A stretch of 64,000 nt of DNA from Verrucomicrobiota bacterium (GTDB lineage: Bacteria; Verrucomicrobiota; Verrucomicrobiia; Verrucomicrobiales; Verrucomicrobiaceae): the NCBI GenBank assembly GCA_025360015.1, contig JANYCZ010000078.1:32761-96760 (forward strand). Direction: 5' to 3'. Position numbers and translations under genes: made by a program. Within the stretch, counting starts at the first letter, position 1, and each line of letters starts with the position of its first letter. Below the pieces are notes generated by a model. The model made no database searches. It was not told where the DNA came from and saw nothing but the letters and a program-made list of their open reading frames with translations. Below, one piece after another: positions 51,682 to 60,283 of the stretch.

Positions 51682-51697
51682 AGCACGGCGCGTGCCA
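51682..51697 (-). promoter_or_regulatory. Sigma-54 (RpoN) promoter of amtB
   Basis: The minus strand reads TGGCACGCGCCGTGCT, with GG and GC exactly 12 positions apart, matching the -24/-12 consensus TGGCACG-N4-TTGCW with one change. The start site would be about 51671, giving a 27-base leader to the ATG at 51644. Ammonium transporters are classic NtrC/sigma-54 genes under nitrogen limitation. No clear NtrC enhancer pair was seen. Confidence 0.75.
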
Positions 51698-51772
51698 AGT
51701 CTACTTTTGATTTCGAGGAAGCTCGTTTTTAAAGCCACTCAAGACTGAATGACCGAATTCCTCTGGTTTATA

Positions 51773-51803
51773 CAAAAAAAGCGGGTGGAGAACCACCCGC
51801 TTT
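51773..51803 (-). terminator. Intrinsic terminator of the 51836-52858 gene pair
   Basis: GCGGGTGG (51781-51788) pairs with CCACCCGC (51793-51800), extended by AAA/TTT to 51778-51803. On the minus strand a seven-T tract follows (complement of aaaaaaa, 51774-51780). It lies after the stop at 51836. Confidence 0.85.
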
Positions 51804-51835
51804 AAAGGAAAACCGCTGATGAAATAAGCCTGTGC

Positions 51836-52363
51836 TTATTTAGCAAAAGGGCTAAGAACGATTTTTTTGAACTCTTCCGCCAGCTTGGCGATGGCATCCT
51901 TCGGCCCCGTGAGTTTCACGAAGATGTTGGATTCTCCCGAGGGGACGATGGCGGCGATGAGGGTGTAGTTTTCCCGGGGTGTTTTGGCTCCCATGGGAGG
52001 TCCGTCATTGTAGGTGCCGGTGGCGGTCACCAAAGTGATCTTGGTGCCTGCGGCATCGAGTTCTTCACGCTTCGATTCAGGCGTGCCCTGAAACTGTCCC
52101 AGCCAGCGTTTAACATTGGCCTCCACATCCCCACCACCGCCGGCGCCGGGGAAGCTGTAAAACACGGCTTCCACCGGTTTCTCAGCACCTTCGACCTTCG
52201 CCGCGAGTGTTCCGGCACGGAACATGCCGGTGCTTTGGATTTCAGCCCACGGGGAGGCGAATTTGAAGTTGAGTCCGTTGACTTCGAGTTTTCCTTCCTC
52301 TGCGCGAACAGCGGAGGTGAACAGGAGCAGGGAAAGCAGAGTGGTGGTGAGGATGTGTTTCAT
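51836..52363 (-). CDS. Secreted hypothetical protein
   Basis: A 175-residue protein with a signal peptide (MKHILTTTLLSLLLFTSAVRA). The mature part is a mixed alpha/beta domain with VEGAEKPVEAVFYSFPGAGG, VEANVKRWLGQFQG and LTGPKDAIAKLAEEFKKIV, likely a periplasmic protein of a family common in verrucomicrobia; I know of no function. It starts 21 bp after the cupredoxin gene and is probably in one operon with it. Confidence 0.65.
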   Translation of the reverse strand: MKHILTTTLLSLLLFTSAVRAEEGKLEVNGLNFKFASPWAEIQSTGMFRAGTLAAKVEGAEKPVEAVFYSFPGAGGGGDVEANVKRWLGQFQGTPESKREELDAAGTKITLVTATGTYNDGPPMGAKTPRENYTLIAAIVPSGESNIFVKLTGPKDAIAKLAEEFKKIVLSPFAK

Positions 52364-52384
52364 AAAGAGAGCCCCGGGGTGTGG

Positions 52385-52858
52385 TTACTTGGTGACGTGC
52401 ATCACTCCGCGCATCAGCATCCAGTGGCCGGGGAAGGTGCAGATGTAGGGGTAGTCACCGGCCTCGGCAGGGGCGGTGAACTCAATGGTCTCGCTCTGGT
52501 TGGGCTGCACGAGCTTGGTGTTCGCCACGATGTCAGGCTTCGCGGCTTCAGGAATGTAGCTCTTGGCCATGCCCTGAGGATCAGCGAGCATGGCGTTGGC
52601 GAGCGCGCCCACGGCGTCGAGTTTGCCGGGCTTCAACAGGAGGAAATTATGCGGCTGTGGCAGCACGCCACCGGTGTTGTTGAGGGTGAACTTCACCTTC
52701 TGGCCGGCTTGGACGCTGAGCTCGGTCTTTTCATAGCTGAGCGGCGATGCGGGATTGGCGCTGGGCTTGAGTTCGATGACGGCGACGCTGGCATCCTGGG
52801 CAAAGCTGGTGAGAGCAAGGGATGCGACGGAGGTGAGAAGGAGGCAGGTGTGCTTCAT
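52385..52858 (-). CDS. Azurin/plastocyanin-like cupredoxin
   Basis: A 157-residue secreted blue-copper protein (signal MKHTCLLLTSVASLALTSFA). The copper ligands of a type-1 site are His in PQPHNFLL, then Cys, His and Met in YICTFPGHWMLMRG, the azurin order. It would carry electrons in the periplasm. ATG 52858 gives the signal peptide; the frame extends to 52918 without it. The hypothetical protein downstream is probably co-expressed. The DUF1552 gene is divergent. Confidence 0.85.
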   Translation of the reverse strand: MKHTCLLLTSVASLALTSFAQDASVAVIELKPSANPASPLSYEKTELSVQAGQKVKFTLNNTGGVLPQPHNFLLLKPGKLDAVGALANAMLADPQGMAKSYIPEAAKPDIVANTKLVQPNQSETIEFTAPAEAGDYPYICTFPGHWMLMRGVMHVTK

Positions 52859-53010
52859 GTTTTTAGTTGAGGGTTTGTAGGGGAAGCCTAATCGGGCCGT
52901 GTCGCCCCGGAATTTCAACTACTTTCGTGGCGGCGCAGTCCGGAATGCCGCCATCTGGCACGAAAGTTTCTTTCAACCTCTTTCGTAGTTACATGGTAGA
53001 GTACCCTTGC

Positions 53011-54369
53011 ATGAACGAATTTCGTGAAACATCCCTAGCCGCCCATTCGCTCAGCCGCCGTCAGGTTTTGCGGGGGCTGGGTTCGATCATCTCATTGCCG
53101 TTGCTGGAATCCTTCGGTGCGCGTGCCTTTGCCGCGACCAAACCAGCCACGAAGCCGATGCGCGCCGCATGGATGTACATCCCCAATGGCGTGAACGTGG
53201 ACCAGTGGATGTCCACGGGAGAGGGGACGAATTACCAGCTTTCGCCTTCGTTGAAGCAGATCGAGCAGCATCGCGATGACTTCATGGTGGTCTCGGGGCT
53301 GATGCAGGATTTCGCCCGCAGCCACGGCAATGGCGGCGGTGACCATGCGCGCGCGACGGCGACCTTTCTCACCGGCTGCATGCCGAAGAAAACGGCGGGT
53401 GCGGACATTCATCTCGGCGTCTCAGTGGATCAGATCGCGGCGCAAAAGATCGGCCATCTCACGCGACTGCCTTCGCTGGAACTAAGCACGGACGGGCAGC
53501 GCAGCTCGGGCAAGTGCGACTCCGGCTACTCCTGCGCCTATCAGTTCAATCTGGCGTGGAAGAACGAAACCATGCCGATGGCTCCTGAAATGGATCCGCG
53601 CTTGGTTTTTGAACGCATGTTTGGCCTCGGTGCTACCGCTGGCAAAGGACCGGAGGCGGCGCGTGCCAAGCGGATGCAGAAGAGCATTCTCGACACGGTG
53701 CTGGACGAGGCGAAGAGCCTGCAGGGCAAGGTGAACGCGGGAGACCGCCGCAAGCTGGACGAATATTTTTCCTCGGTGCGTGACATCGAGCTGCGCATCG
53801 AACGCGCAGAGAAGTTTTCCGGACAGATGCCCGATGTGAAAATCCCGGAAGGCATACCCGATTCCTATGAGGAGCATGTCCGCACCATGTTTGACCTGAT
53901 GGTGCTGGCGTTTCAGACTGACACGACGCGTCTTTCGACCTTCATGCTGGCGCATGACGGCAGCAACCGCAGCTTCCCTGAGATCGGCGTGCCGGACGCG
54001 CATCATTCGCTGTCGCATCATCAGAGTGATCCACAGAAGCTGGAGAAGATCGCTAAGATTGACCAGTTTTATCTGCGCCAGTTCGGCTACTTCCTTGGCA
54101 AGATGAAGTCCGTGAAGGAGGGAGACGGCACGTTGCTGGACAGTTCAATGATTGTGTTCGGCGGCGGCATTGGTGATGGCAATCGCCATAATCACGACAA
54201 TCTGCCGATCCTGCTGGCAGGACGTGCCGGTGGCACGCTGACACCGGGCAAGCGTGTGCTGCTGCCAGGCGAGACACCGATGACCAATCTTTACCTCTCC
54301 ATGCTCGACCGTCTCGGCGTGCCTGCGGAGAAGGTGGGAGACAGCACGGGCAAGCTGGAAGTCAGCTAG
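53011..54369 (+). CDS. DUF1552 domain protein, Tat-exported
   Basis: A 452-residue protein. SRRQVLRGLGSIISLPLLES is a twin-arginine signal, and the body carries the DUF1552 features FLTGCMPKKTAG, HLGVSVDQIAA, DSSMIVFGGGIGDGNRHNHD and LPILLAGRAGGTLTPG. The start at 53011 (MNEFRETSLAAH) fits the usual family start; the frame is open from 52867. DUF1552 genes in planctomycetes and verrucomicrobia usually follow a DUF1592-type cytochrome gene, but none is present here. Role unknown. Confidence 0.8.
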   Translation: MNEFRETSLAAHSLSRRQVLRGLGSIISLPLLESFGARAFAATKPATKPMRAAWMYIPNGVNVDQWMSTGEGTNYQLSPSLKQIEQHRDDFMVVSGLMQDFARSHGNGGGDHARATATFLTGCMPKKTAGADIHLGVSVDQIAAQKIGHLTRLPSLELSTDGQRSSGKCDSGYSCAYQFNLAWKNETMPMAPEMDPRLVFERMFGLGATAGKGPEAARAKRMQKSILDTVLDEAKSLQGKVNAGDRRKLDEYFSSVRDIELRIERAEKFSGQMPDVKIPEGIPDSYEEHVRTMFDLMVLAFQTDTTRLSTFMLAHDGSNRSFPEIGVPDAHHSLSHHQSDPQKLEKIAKIDQFYLRQFGYFLGKMKSVKEGDGTLLDSSMIVFGGGIGDGNRHNHDNLPILLAGRAGGTLTPGKRVLLPGETPMTNLYLSMLDRLGVPAEKVGDSTGKLEVS

Positions 54370-54392
54370 TATAGACTGCGGTGTTTGACCCC

Positions 54393-56480
54393 TCAGCGAC
54401 CTGCGGGGAGTGGCCGCTTGATGGTGGGGGGCAGATCCGGCGCGGACTTGCGGATGCCGGGAGGCAGCATGTTGTTAGTAGGCTGAGTGATGGATTTGCC
54501 ACGGCTGCCATTTTTTGAAATGCCGGGTGGGAGATCTGCTGCCTCAACGGTCTTTTGCGGCGGTGAAATGGGTTTGGAAGCCATCGGCAGAGAATACCAG
54601 TGCATCTGCGGAATGGCGCTGAGTTCAACCCACTGCTGGGAGCCCAGTTTTTTCCACTCAAGCTCCACCACGGCCCAGACATGGGTTTCCCAAGGCATGC
54701 GGCTTCGCAGTTCCTGGGCGAGGGCAGATTCTTTGTCGAGGAAGACGGATTCCTGGAAGGTATTGGGCGGAGCGGGGCTGATACGGAAGGCGTCTTTACG
54801 GTCCACGTTGGGCACGCGGTCTTCAAAGTAATGCTGGCGGATGATGCCGACATGAAAGCATGCCTTGCCGGTCTGATAGGTCTGAAAGAATTTTTCCAGC
54901 ATGCGGTCCTTGAATTCCACAAAGGCAACCCAGTCCACCTTGAAGCCGTCTTCTTTTTCCTCCAGCATCACCGGCACTGCAAACTCCCAGGTTTTGTTTT
55001 CCAGGCTGAAGATGCAGTGTTTGCCAGAACCGAGTTCGGGATTGGGATCCATGCGGACAAACTGAATGCGGTCCACCAGGATGGGGCCGTCTGGCGTGCG
55101 TGAATAATAGCGCTCCATCAGAGGTTTCATCAAGTCGGCACCAAGAGTGTACTGGAGACGTTCTTCGAAGGATTTGGAGAGGAGGAATTTTTTGAGCGCT
55201 TCGACTGCAGGTTTCGCTGCGGTGGGCACGCCTTCTTCTTCAATCGTTTGTGATTGCGCCAGACTGGCAGGAGAGGCGGTCGGCGCGCCTGCTGACTCCG
55301 CGTTCATGGCCGGCTTGGCGGGCACTTCGAGCAGCGTGCCTGCAGCGGGCTGGGTGGCTGGTATCGCAGCCCCCGGCATGGAGACGGTCATGGCGGGAGG
55401 GCCGGCAGAACGAGCCGTGGCGATCTCTGCCAAGGCGGCGGCAGACTCGGCTTTTACCGCAGGCGGTTCCTGAGGATCAAAACCAATCGCGATCGGGGTC
55501 GGCTTTGGCGTGGATTCGAGGGTTGCGGCAGGGGCGGGCTTCTCATCCGCCGCATTATTGGAAGGCCTGGAAGCCGTGCCAGGGGCTGGAGTGGAAAGCG
55601 GGGATGTCTGCTTCGGGAGAGCCGGGTCTTCTTTGGAGGTTTCTTCAGCCACCTCATGCCCTGCAAGGCTGGGGAGGTAGTCTTTCAATAGAAAGCCGAC
55701 CAGGCCCAGAAACCCGAGCAGGAAGACAGCGGCGAACGCCAGCCTGATGAAATTGGTTCCGCGTGGCGCCCGCAGGCTGGCAATACTGCGCCCTGCCGAC
55801 ATCGGAGACTTGTGTGCTGAAGCTGGGTCATGCCCGAGAGCACCTCCCAGGCTGAGAGAGGGAGCGCCCATGGCCTGGAGAGGCTGTGTGACCGGGGAGG
55901 AAGGTGCAGGGGACACATCTCTGCCGAGGAGTGACGCGCCAGACAGCATGCCGGGCATTCCTGGCATCCCACCGCCTCCGCCCATGGGGGCCATGTTTGG
56001 CAGTGGCGGCGCACCGGGAATGAAGCGTGACTGATTGGGCAGCCCAGCTCCCGAGAGACCAGCAGGAACATCGAGAGAAGCCATCGAGGGCAGGGCAGCA
56101 GGGGATCCCGGAGTCGAAGCCCACGGTGGCTGGCTTGCAGGAGTACTGAGCCCAGCGCTGAGGGGCTGCTGGCCGGGGGCACGCTTCGGTGGCAGTCCGG
56201 TGCTGAGATTGGAAGCGGGCATGCTCATGCCCGGCATTTCGCCCATCATGGGAGACGGAGGTGCAGGAGACCAGGCCTGCGCAGGCACCGGGGCCGGAGC
56301 CGGAATGGCCATGGGCGCTTGAGACCACTGGGGCGTCTGGGCCGCGACCGGCGCAGGCGTGGGGGAAGTGACCGTCTGTCCACAACTCGGGCATGGACCC
56401 GTGACGCCTGCCATCTGCGCAGGTACTGTCAGGATCGTGCGGCAGAAACCGCATTGGAACTGGATCATATCCGGGTTCAT
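54393..56480 (-). CDS. Proline-rich membrane protein with N-terminal zinc ribbon
   Basis: A 695-residue protein. QFQCGFCRTILTVP...PCPSCGQT is a CxxC/CxxC zinc ribbon. Residues ~40-230 are Pro/Ala/Met/Gly-rich and probably disordered. One span (RLAFAAVFLLGFLGLVGFLL) lies near residue 250, followed by a second disordered segment to about 420 and a folded C-terminal domain with KFLLSKSFEERLQYTLGADL, IRQHYFEDRVP and WVELSAIPQMHWYSLP. I recognise no function. It follows the TPM-domain gene after 110 bp but has its own promoter candidate, so it is a neighbour rather than a sure operon member. Confidence 0.7.
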   Translation of the reverse strand: MNPDMIQFQCGFCRTILTVPAQMAGVTGPCPSCGQTVTSPTPAPVAAQTPQWSQAPMAIPAPAPVPAQAWSPAPPSPMMGEMPGMSMPASNLSTGLPPKRAPGQQPLSAGLSTPASQPPWASTPGSPAALPSMASLDVPAGLSGAGLPNQSRFIPGAPPLPNMAPMGGGGGMPGMPGMLSGASLLGRDVSPAPSSPVTQPLQAMGAPSLSLGGALGHDPASAHKSPMSAGRSIASLRAPRGTNFIRLAFAAVFLLGFLGLVGFLLKDYLPSLAGHEVAEETSKEDPALPKQTSPLSTPAPGTASRPSNNAADEKPAPAATLESTPKPTPIAIGFDPQEPPAVKAESAAALAEIATARSAGPPAMTVSMPGAAIPATQPAAGTLLEVPAKPAMNAESAGAPTASPASLAQSQTIEEEGVPTAAKPAVEALKKFLLSKSFEERLQYTLGADLMKPLMERYYSRTPDGPILVDRIQFVRMDPNPELGSGKHCIFSLENKTWEFAVPVMLEEKEDGFKVDWVAFVEFKDRMLEKFFQTYQTGKACFHVGIIRQHYFEDRVPNVDRKDAFRISPAPPNTFQESVFLDKESALAQELRSRMPWETHVWAVVELEWKKLGSQQWVELSAIPQMHWYSLPMASKPISPPQKTVEAADLPPGISKNGSRGKSITQPTNNMLPPGIRKSAPDLPPTIKRPLPAGR

Positions 56481-56510
56481 CGCATCATATTATTTATGGC
56501 CAATTTCATT

Positions 56511-56539
56511 ATTATCATACAAGGATGGGTTTTTGACAA
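56511..56539 (-). promoter_or_regulatory. Sigma-70-like promoter of the proline-rich protein gene
   Basis: On the minus strand TTGTCA (56539-56534) and GATAAT (56516-56511) are 17 bases apart, about 30 bp upstream of the ATG at 56480 in an AT-rich stretch. Consensus match only. Confidence 0.5.
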
Positions 56540-56590
56540 ATTGAAGTTGGAAAAGTGTCTGACCCTCTTGGGACTGAGAAAAGGATGCAA

Positions 56591-57760
56591 TCATGCATAA
56601 CGGATCATGCCGCCACCGCCGCCGGTAAAAGCGCCGCCTAGTCGAGGGATTGTTTCAGGTTCTACCAGCATCCAGATGCGGCGTCGGTTCCTAAGCTGTA
56701 GATGGTGAAGAACGCGGCGGCCGGTTATGCACGCGAGCCCAAGGAGCAGGAGGCTTGCGGAACTCCAGCTCAGGATGGCGATGAAACTGATGGGGCCTGG
56801 GACAGCGGGCGCTTTCACGTGGGGGCTGAATTCAGCCAAGGACTGATTTTTGGGCGTCTTGCCTGCCTGACCCGCGCCCAGGGCTTTTTGCAGCCAGAAC
56901 AGCCGCGTGGAAAGGTGGATGGTATAGCGACGCAGCTGATCGTGTTCATCACTGGTCTGGAGGGATTCCTGCAGGCATGCCTGGATGGTTTCGCTGAGAA
57001 AAGCGGTGGAGATCTGATTGTGGATGGACCTGCTGACAAACAAACGGGTGCGCCAGGGTTCACCCAGAGGATAGACCAGCAGGCAGGCATCTGACTGCAG
57101 CAGACTGCCAGCGGCGATTTTTTCCAGCTCAACACCCTCAGGGAGTTTTTGATCATGGGCGATCATCAAGACGTACAGCTTGATGCGGGCATCCTGCGCG
57201 TGGAATTCCAGCAGGCGCATCATGTCGTGATTCTGGATTTCCGGCACGTGCTGGTCGGGATCAATGAGATATTCGCGGGGCAGGCTCTGGGCGCATGCAG
57301 CGAGAAATTCGGTGGAAACGTCTTGAAGCGAGCCCAGCGGAGTCGGCAGTTGCACCGGGCGGGACTGGCTCTGGGTGGGCAGACCGAGGATGGCTTCCGG
57401 CAGAAACAGCCGCATGTCCGAAGCTTGGAGGCGGGGTGAGAGCTCGCTGTCCTGAGTGTTGAAAAAATTGTCCAGCCTGGGACCGCTGGACAAAGGAGTG
57501 CGGATGAGGTCGTTGATGTCGGCGGTTATTTCGCCATTTTTTGGCAGCAGCGCGCCGGGACTGTTGATGTCCGGAAGGCTGTCACGAAAGGTCCTGAGTT
57601 CCTGCTCACTCCAGCGCGGCAGCGGCAGCGCCTGCGGCCCCGCTTTTTCAACGGGCTGATCCCCTTCGGCGGCAGCACTGCCTGCACACAGCGAGGTAAA
57701 GAGCAGAGCAAGGCGTAAAGATCTGGCAGCGGCCATTGAGTCTGGGGAGGCTCTGGTCAT
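56591..57760 (-). CDS. TPM-domain-like secreted membrane protein
   Basis: A 389-residue protein. A signal or first span (LRLALLFTSLCAGSAAAE) is followed by a soluble domain (about 140-285: LYVLMIAHDQKLPEGVELEK, LVYPLGEPWRTRLFVSRS) resembling TPM (YgcG-type) domains, one span near residue 325-345, and a Gly-rich tail (GGAFTGGGGGMIRYA) seen in TPM membrane proteins. TPM proteins are linked to photosystem repair or membrane integrity; bacterial roles are mostly unknown. It overlaps the next gene by ATGA, so they are coupled. Confidence 0.6.
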   Translation of the reverse strand: MTRASPDSMAAARSLRLALLFTSLCAGSAAAEGDQPVEKAGPQALPLPRWSEQELRTFRDSLPDINSPGALLPKNGEITADINDLIRTPLSSGPRLDNFFNTQDSELSPRLQASDMRLFLPEAILGLPTQSQSRPVQLPTPLGSLQDVSTEFLAACAQSLPREYLIDPDQHVPEIQNHDMMRLLEFHAQDARIKLYVLMIAHDQKLPEGVELEKIAAGSLLQSDACLLVYPLGEPWRTRLFVSRSIHNQISTAFLSETIQACLQESLQTSDEHDQLRRYTIHLSTRLFWLQKALGAGQAGKTPKNQSLAEFSPHVKAPAVPGPISFIAILSWSSASLLLLGLACITGRRVLHHLQLRNRRRIWMLVEPETIPRLGGAFTGGGGGMIRYA

Positions 57761-58410
57761 GTCCTTGGGGCGGGGTGATCTGCAAGAGGTCTTGAGGCTG
57801 TGCGATGCCCGCCGCGTAGAGGCTGGAGCCCGATGTCAGCCACGGAGTCTGCCACAATCGTGGCTTCGGGCTGCCATTGCATGTGGCGAGCATGTTTCCG
57901 CAGCACCTCCCCAGCGCGCAGGCAGGAGGCCTCAATGGCCATGCCGAAAGCGCCTTTGCGCAGGTGGCTGCCGATGGTTTGCAGCATGCGGGTGATGATT
58001 TTTGAGCTGAAGCAATTTTCGATGGCATATCCCAGCGTGATGCAGGCGGTATGCGCGGCAGGATCGATCACAAGTACCATCCCGAAATCATTGCGTCGGC
58101 TGACAGAGTGAGTGTTGAAGGCACCTTGGTTGAGCAGCCAGAAGCCCAGCTCAGCGACGTTCAAGTTATTGGGTAGAGTGCCTAGGTAAACGGCAAAAAA
58201 GGCCTGTGGGAAACTGCGTTCAAAATCGTCCAAAATGACCTCGGCCCGTCGGGTGTCCTCCAGGCGTAAACAGTGAGCCGCATCGGTGATGCGCTCCAGC
58301 CTAACCCATTGATTTCCAAGCAAGTTATGTAGCAATGTCGCAGAAAAGCCGCAGGCAGTGCAGGCGGACTGCTCTGTGCGGACGCTAGCTTGGCAGCGTG
58401 GACATTTCAT
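57757..58410 (-). CDS. Zinc-ribbon TPM-domain protein
   Basis: A 217-residue protein. MKCPRCQASVRTEQSACTACG forms a CxxC/CxxC zinc ribbon. The rest fits a TPM-like domain (AFFAVYLGTLPNNLNVAE, FGMVLVIDPAAHTACITLGY, and a basic C-terminal helix). No membrane span is seen, so it is cytoplasmic. It shares ATGA with the membrane TPM-like protein, forming an apparent two-gene unit, and lies opposite the Ser/Thr-rich gene. Confidence 0.6.
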   Translation of the reverse strand: MKCPRCQASVRTEQSACTACGFSATLLHNLLGNQWVRLERITDAAHCLRLEDTRRAEVILDDFERSFPQAFFAVYLGTLPNNLNVAELGFWLLNQGAFNTHSVSRRNDFGMVLVIDPAAHTACITLGYAIENCFSSKIITRMLQTIGSHLRKGAFGMAIEASCLRAGEVLRKHARHMQWQPEATIVADSVADIGLQPLRGGHRTASRPLADHPAPRT

Positions 58411-58479
58411 GGTTATAGAATATATGGTATATACGATTAATCAAGCCCTAATTCGTCACTTATGACACAGAAAAAATGT

Positions 58480-58506
58480 TTACACCGCATGGGCTTTGTG
58501 GTGTAA
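58480..58506 (+). promoter_or_regulatory. Hairpin in the upstream region of the Ser/Thr-rich gene
   Basis: TTACACCGCA (58480-58489) can pair with TGTGGTGTAA (58497-58506), 10 bp with one G-T, around a 7-base loop. It lies 93 bp before the start at 58599 in the divergent promoter region. It could be an operator or an RNA structure; there is no T-run. Confidence 0.35.
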
Positions 58507-58598
58507 CTGTAGGAGATTGCATAAATAAAAAAACGAACGTTGAGTCTGCCGGACTTTCCAACATCGAAACTCAACGCTCAATTTTCCATCACCTGATC

Positions 58599-60185
58599 AT
58601 GAAGCTCGCCTCCACCATCGTCATCCTCGGCAGTCTGCTGACTGCGGGTTCCATCCATGCCAAATGGTCGCGGATTCCAATCATCAAAGAAAAGCCGGTC
58701 AACACCATCAGCGGCCCTGCGAGCAATGCATCTCTCGACAGTTCCTCAGGCTTTGGGCATGCGGATTCCATCTTCTCCAGTGACATCACTTCCTCTTCCA
58801 CGGTGTCTGCCGGGAAGTGCTTCGTGCTCGTCAATCTGGGCAAGCCGGTGCTGATTTCTTCATCGTCGTTTGTGAATGACGGCATTGAAGGGCGCGCCAC
58901 ACTTTCTGCCAGTGCTGACAAAAACGGCTGGGCTGTTCTGGAAGAAAAAGTCTTCTCTGCGGCCGACCGCACGGTGGAGTTCAAATTTGCCGGAATGCAG
59001 GCCAAGTACGTCAAGCTCGAGCTGGCGCTGTCCAAGGGTGGCATTATCCGCTTCCTGCAGTTCTTCGGTGCTGCGACTGACAAAGGCTACGCCGTCAAGC
59101 AGTCGGCTGACGGCAAGCAAGGCAAAGGCGCGGACCTTATCAATGGTCTGGGTGGTGCACGTGTCGTCTATGCAGCGCCGAAGCCCGCCAACGGCCTCGA
59201 CACCGCCATCACCTACAACAAGTTCGCCTTCCCTGAGTCCGATGAAAAGTACCGCACCATCATCTATGACTTCGGACAGTTGCGCATTTTGAACGAGTTC
59301 GCCTCCGTCCACTCACCACGCCCGGTGCGCTTCGAGGTCTTCGCGTTCGACAATCTTCCCGAAAAAGAAGACTGGCGTGGTCGCATGGCGTTTGATCCCA
59401 ATGATTTCGGCAACAAGGCCCCGGTGGCTGTGGCTGAGGACACAAGAGGCACGGGTTCTTTGAAAGTGAAGCCTGCCAAGGCGGTCAAAACACGCTACCT
59501 GGCATTGCGCTGGGAGCCGGAGTTCAACCCACCGGATTTCCAATGCACGGGTGCTGCAGAGGGTAATGTCGTTAGCATCGTCACGTCCAACACCGTAACC
59601 GTCACCAATGCCGATGGCTCTAAGTCTGTGATAACGGTGACCGTGGGTGATGCCCATGGTGCTGGTGCTGCCACCAGCACCATCACCCCTGAGAACGCTG
59701 GCCAGATGGTCGCTCAAGGATCTGCCCAGAGCAGTGACGCAACGGTGGTCACGACCTCGACATATGCACCGGGAGTTGATCCTTCTGCACCTGGTGCGAC
59801 GCCTACCAGCACGTCCACAACCACGGGAACTTCAACGGTGACGGTGACCACCCAGTCCAATGGAACTGTGGTGACGACCAGCTCGTCGAAGACGACTGAC
59901 TCGTCGGGGAATACGACCAACACAACGATCACTGAGAGCAAAGATTCGAATGGCAATACCACCACCACGACGAATCAGTCCACGACCGATTCCAATGGAA
60001 ACACCACCACCACCGCCGATAATACCAATACCGGAACGAGTGGAAATAACAGCCAGACGAGCACCACGAACACGAACAGCAACGGCAACCTTGCCGGTGG
60101 CAGTTCGCCTTCCCCTACCGGTAACGGCTCGACAAGCGCCAACCAGTCCAACACGATCTCAACGGCGGCTACATCGCCGCCCTAA
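58599..60185 (+). CDS. Secreted protein with discoidin-like N-terminus and Ser/Thr-rich tail
   Basis: A 528-residue protein. ATG 58599 gives a signal peptide (MKLASTIVILGSLLTAGSIH, cleavage near AKW); the open frame from 58476 has no signal. Residues ~90-320 contain beta strands (GWAVLEEKVFSAADRTVEFK, KYVKLELALSKGGIIRFLQF) resembling a discoidin/F5-8-type fold. The last ~200 residues are Thr/Ser/Asn-rich (TTDSSGNTTNTTITESKDS), a flexible and perhaps glycosylated stalk. The DNA there is short-period repeats of aac-acc type codons. It ends at a strong terminator. Surface role inferred. Confidence 0.6.
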   Translation: MKLASTIVILGSLLTAGSIHAKWSRIPIIKEKPVNTISGPASNASLDSSSGFGHADSIFSSDITSSSTVSAGKCFVLVNLGKPVLISSSSFVNDGIEGRATLSASADKNGWAVLEEKVFSAADRTVEFKFAGMQAKYVKLELALSKGGIIRFLQFFGAATDKGYAVKQSADGKQGKGADLINGLGGARVVYAAPKPANGLDTAITYNKFAFPESDEKYRTIIYDFGQLRILNEFASVHSPRPVRFEVFAFDNLPEKEDWRGRMAFDPNDFGNKAPVAVAEDTRGTGSLKVKPAKAVKTRYLALRWEPEFNPPDFQCTGAAEGNVVSIVTSNTVTVTNADGSKSVITVTVGDAHGAGAATSTITPENAGQMVAQGSAQSSDATVVTTSTYAPGVDPSAPGATPTSTSTTTGTSTVTVTTQSNGTVVTTSSSKTTDSSGNTTNTTITESKDSNGNTTTTTNQSTTDSNGNTTTTADNTNTGTSGNNSQTSTTNTNSNGNLAGGSSPSPTGNGSTSANQSNTISTAATSPP

Positions 60186-60206
60186 AGCGGTGTGATTCAC
60201 TTCCAT

Positions 60207-60242
60207 CCCGCACCGGCCGCAAGCTGGTGCGGGATTTTTTTT
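60207..60242 (+). terminator. Intrinsic terminator of the Ser/Thr-rich gene
   Basis: CCCGCACCGGC (60207-60217) pairs with GCTGGTGCGGG (60223-60233) around loop CGCAA, with one G-T pair. A run of T follows (60235-60242). It lies 22 bp after the stop. Confidence 0.9.
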
Positions 60243-60283
60243 GCCCTGCCGCTGTGATTGGAGGAAGTGTGCGGCGACAAGGC

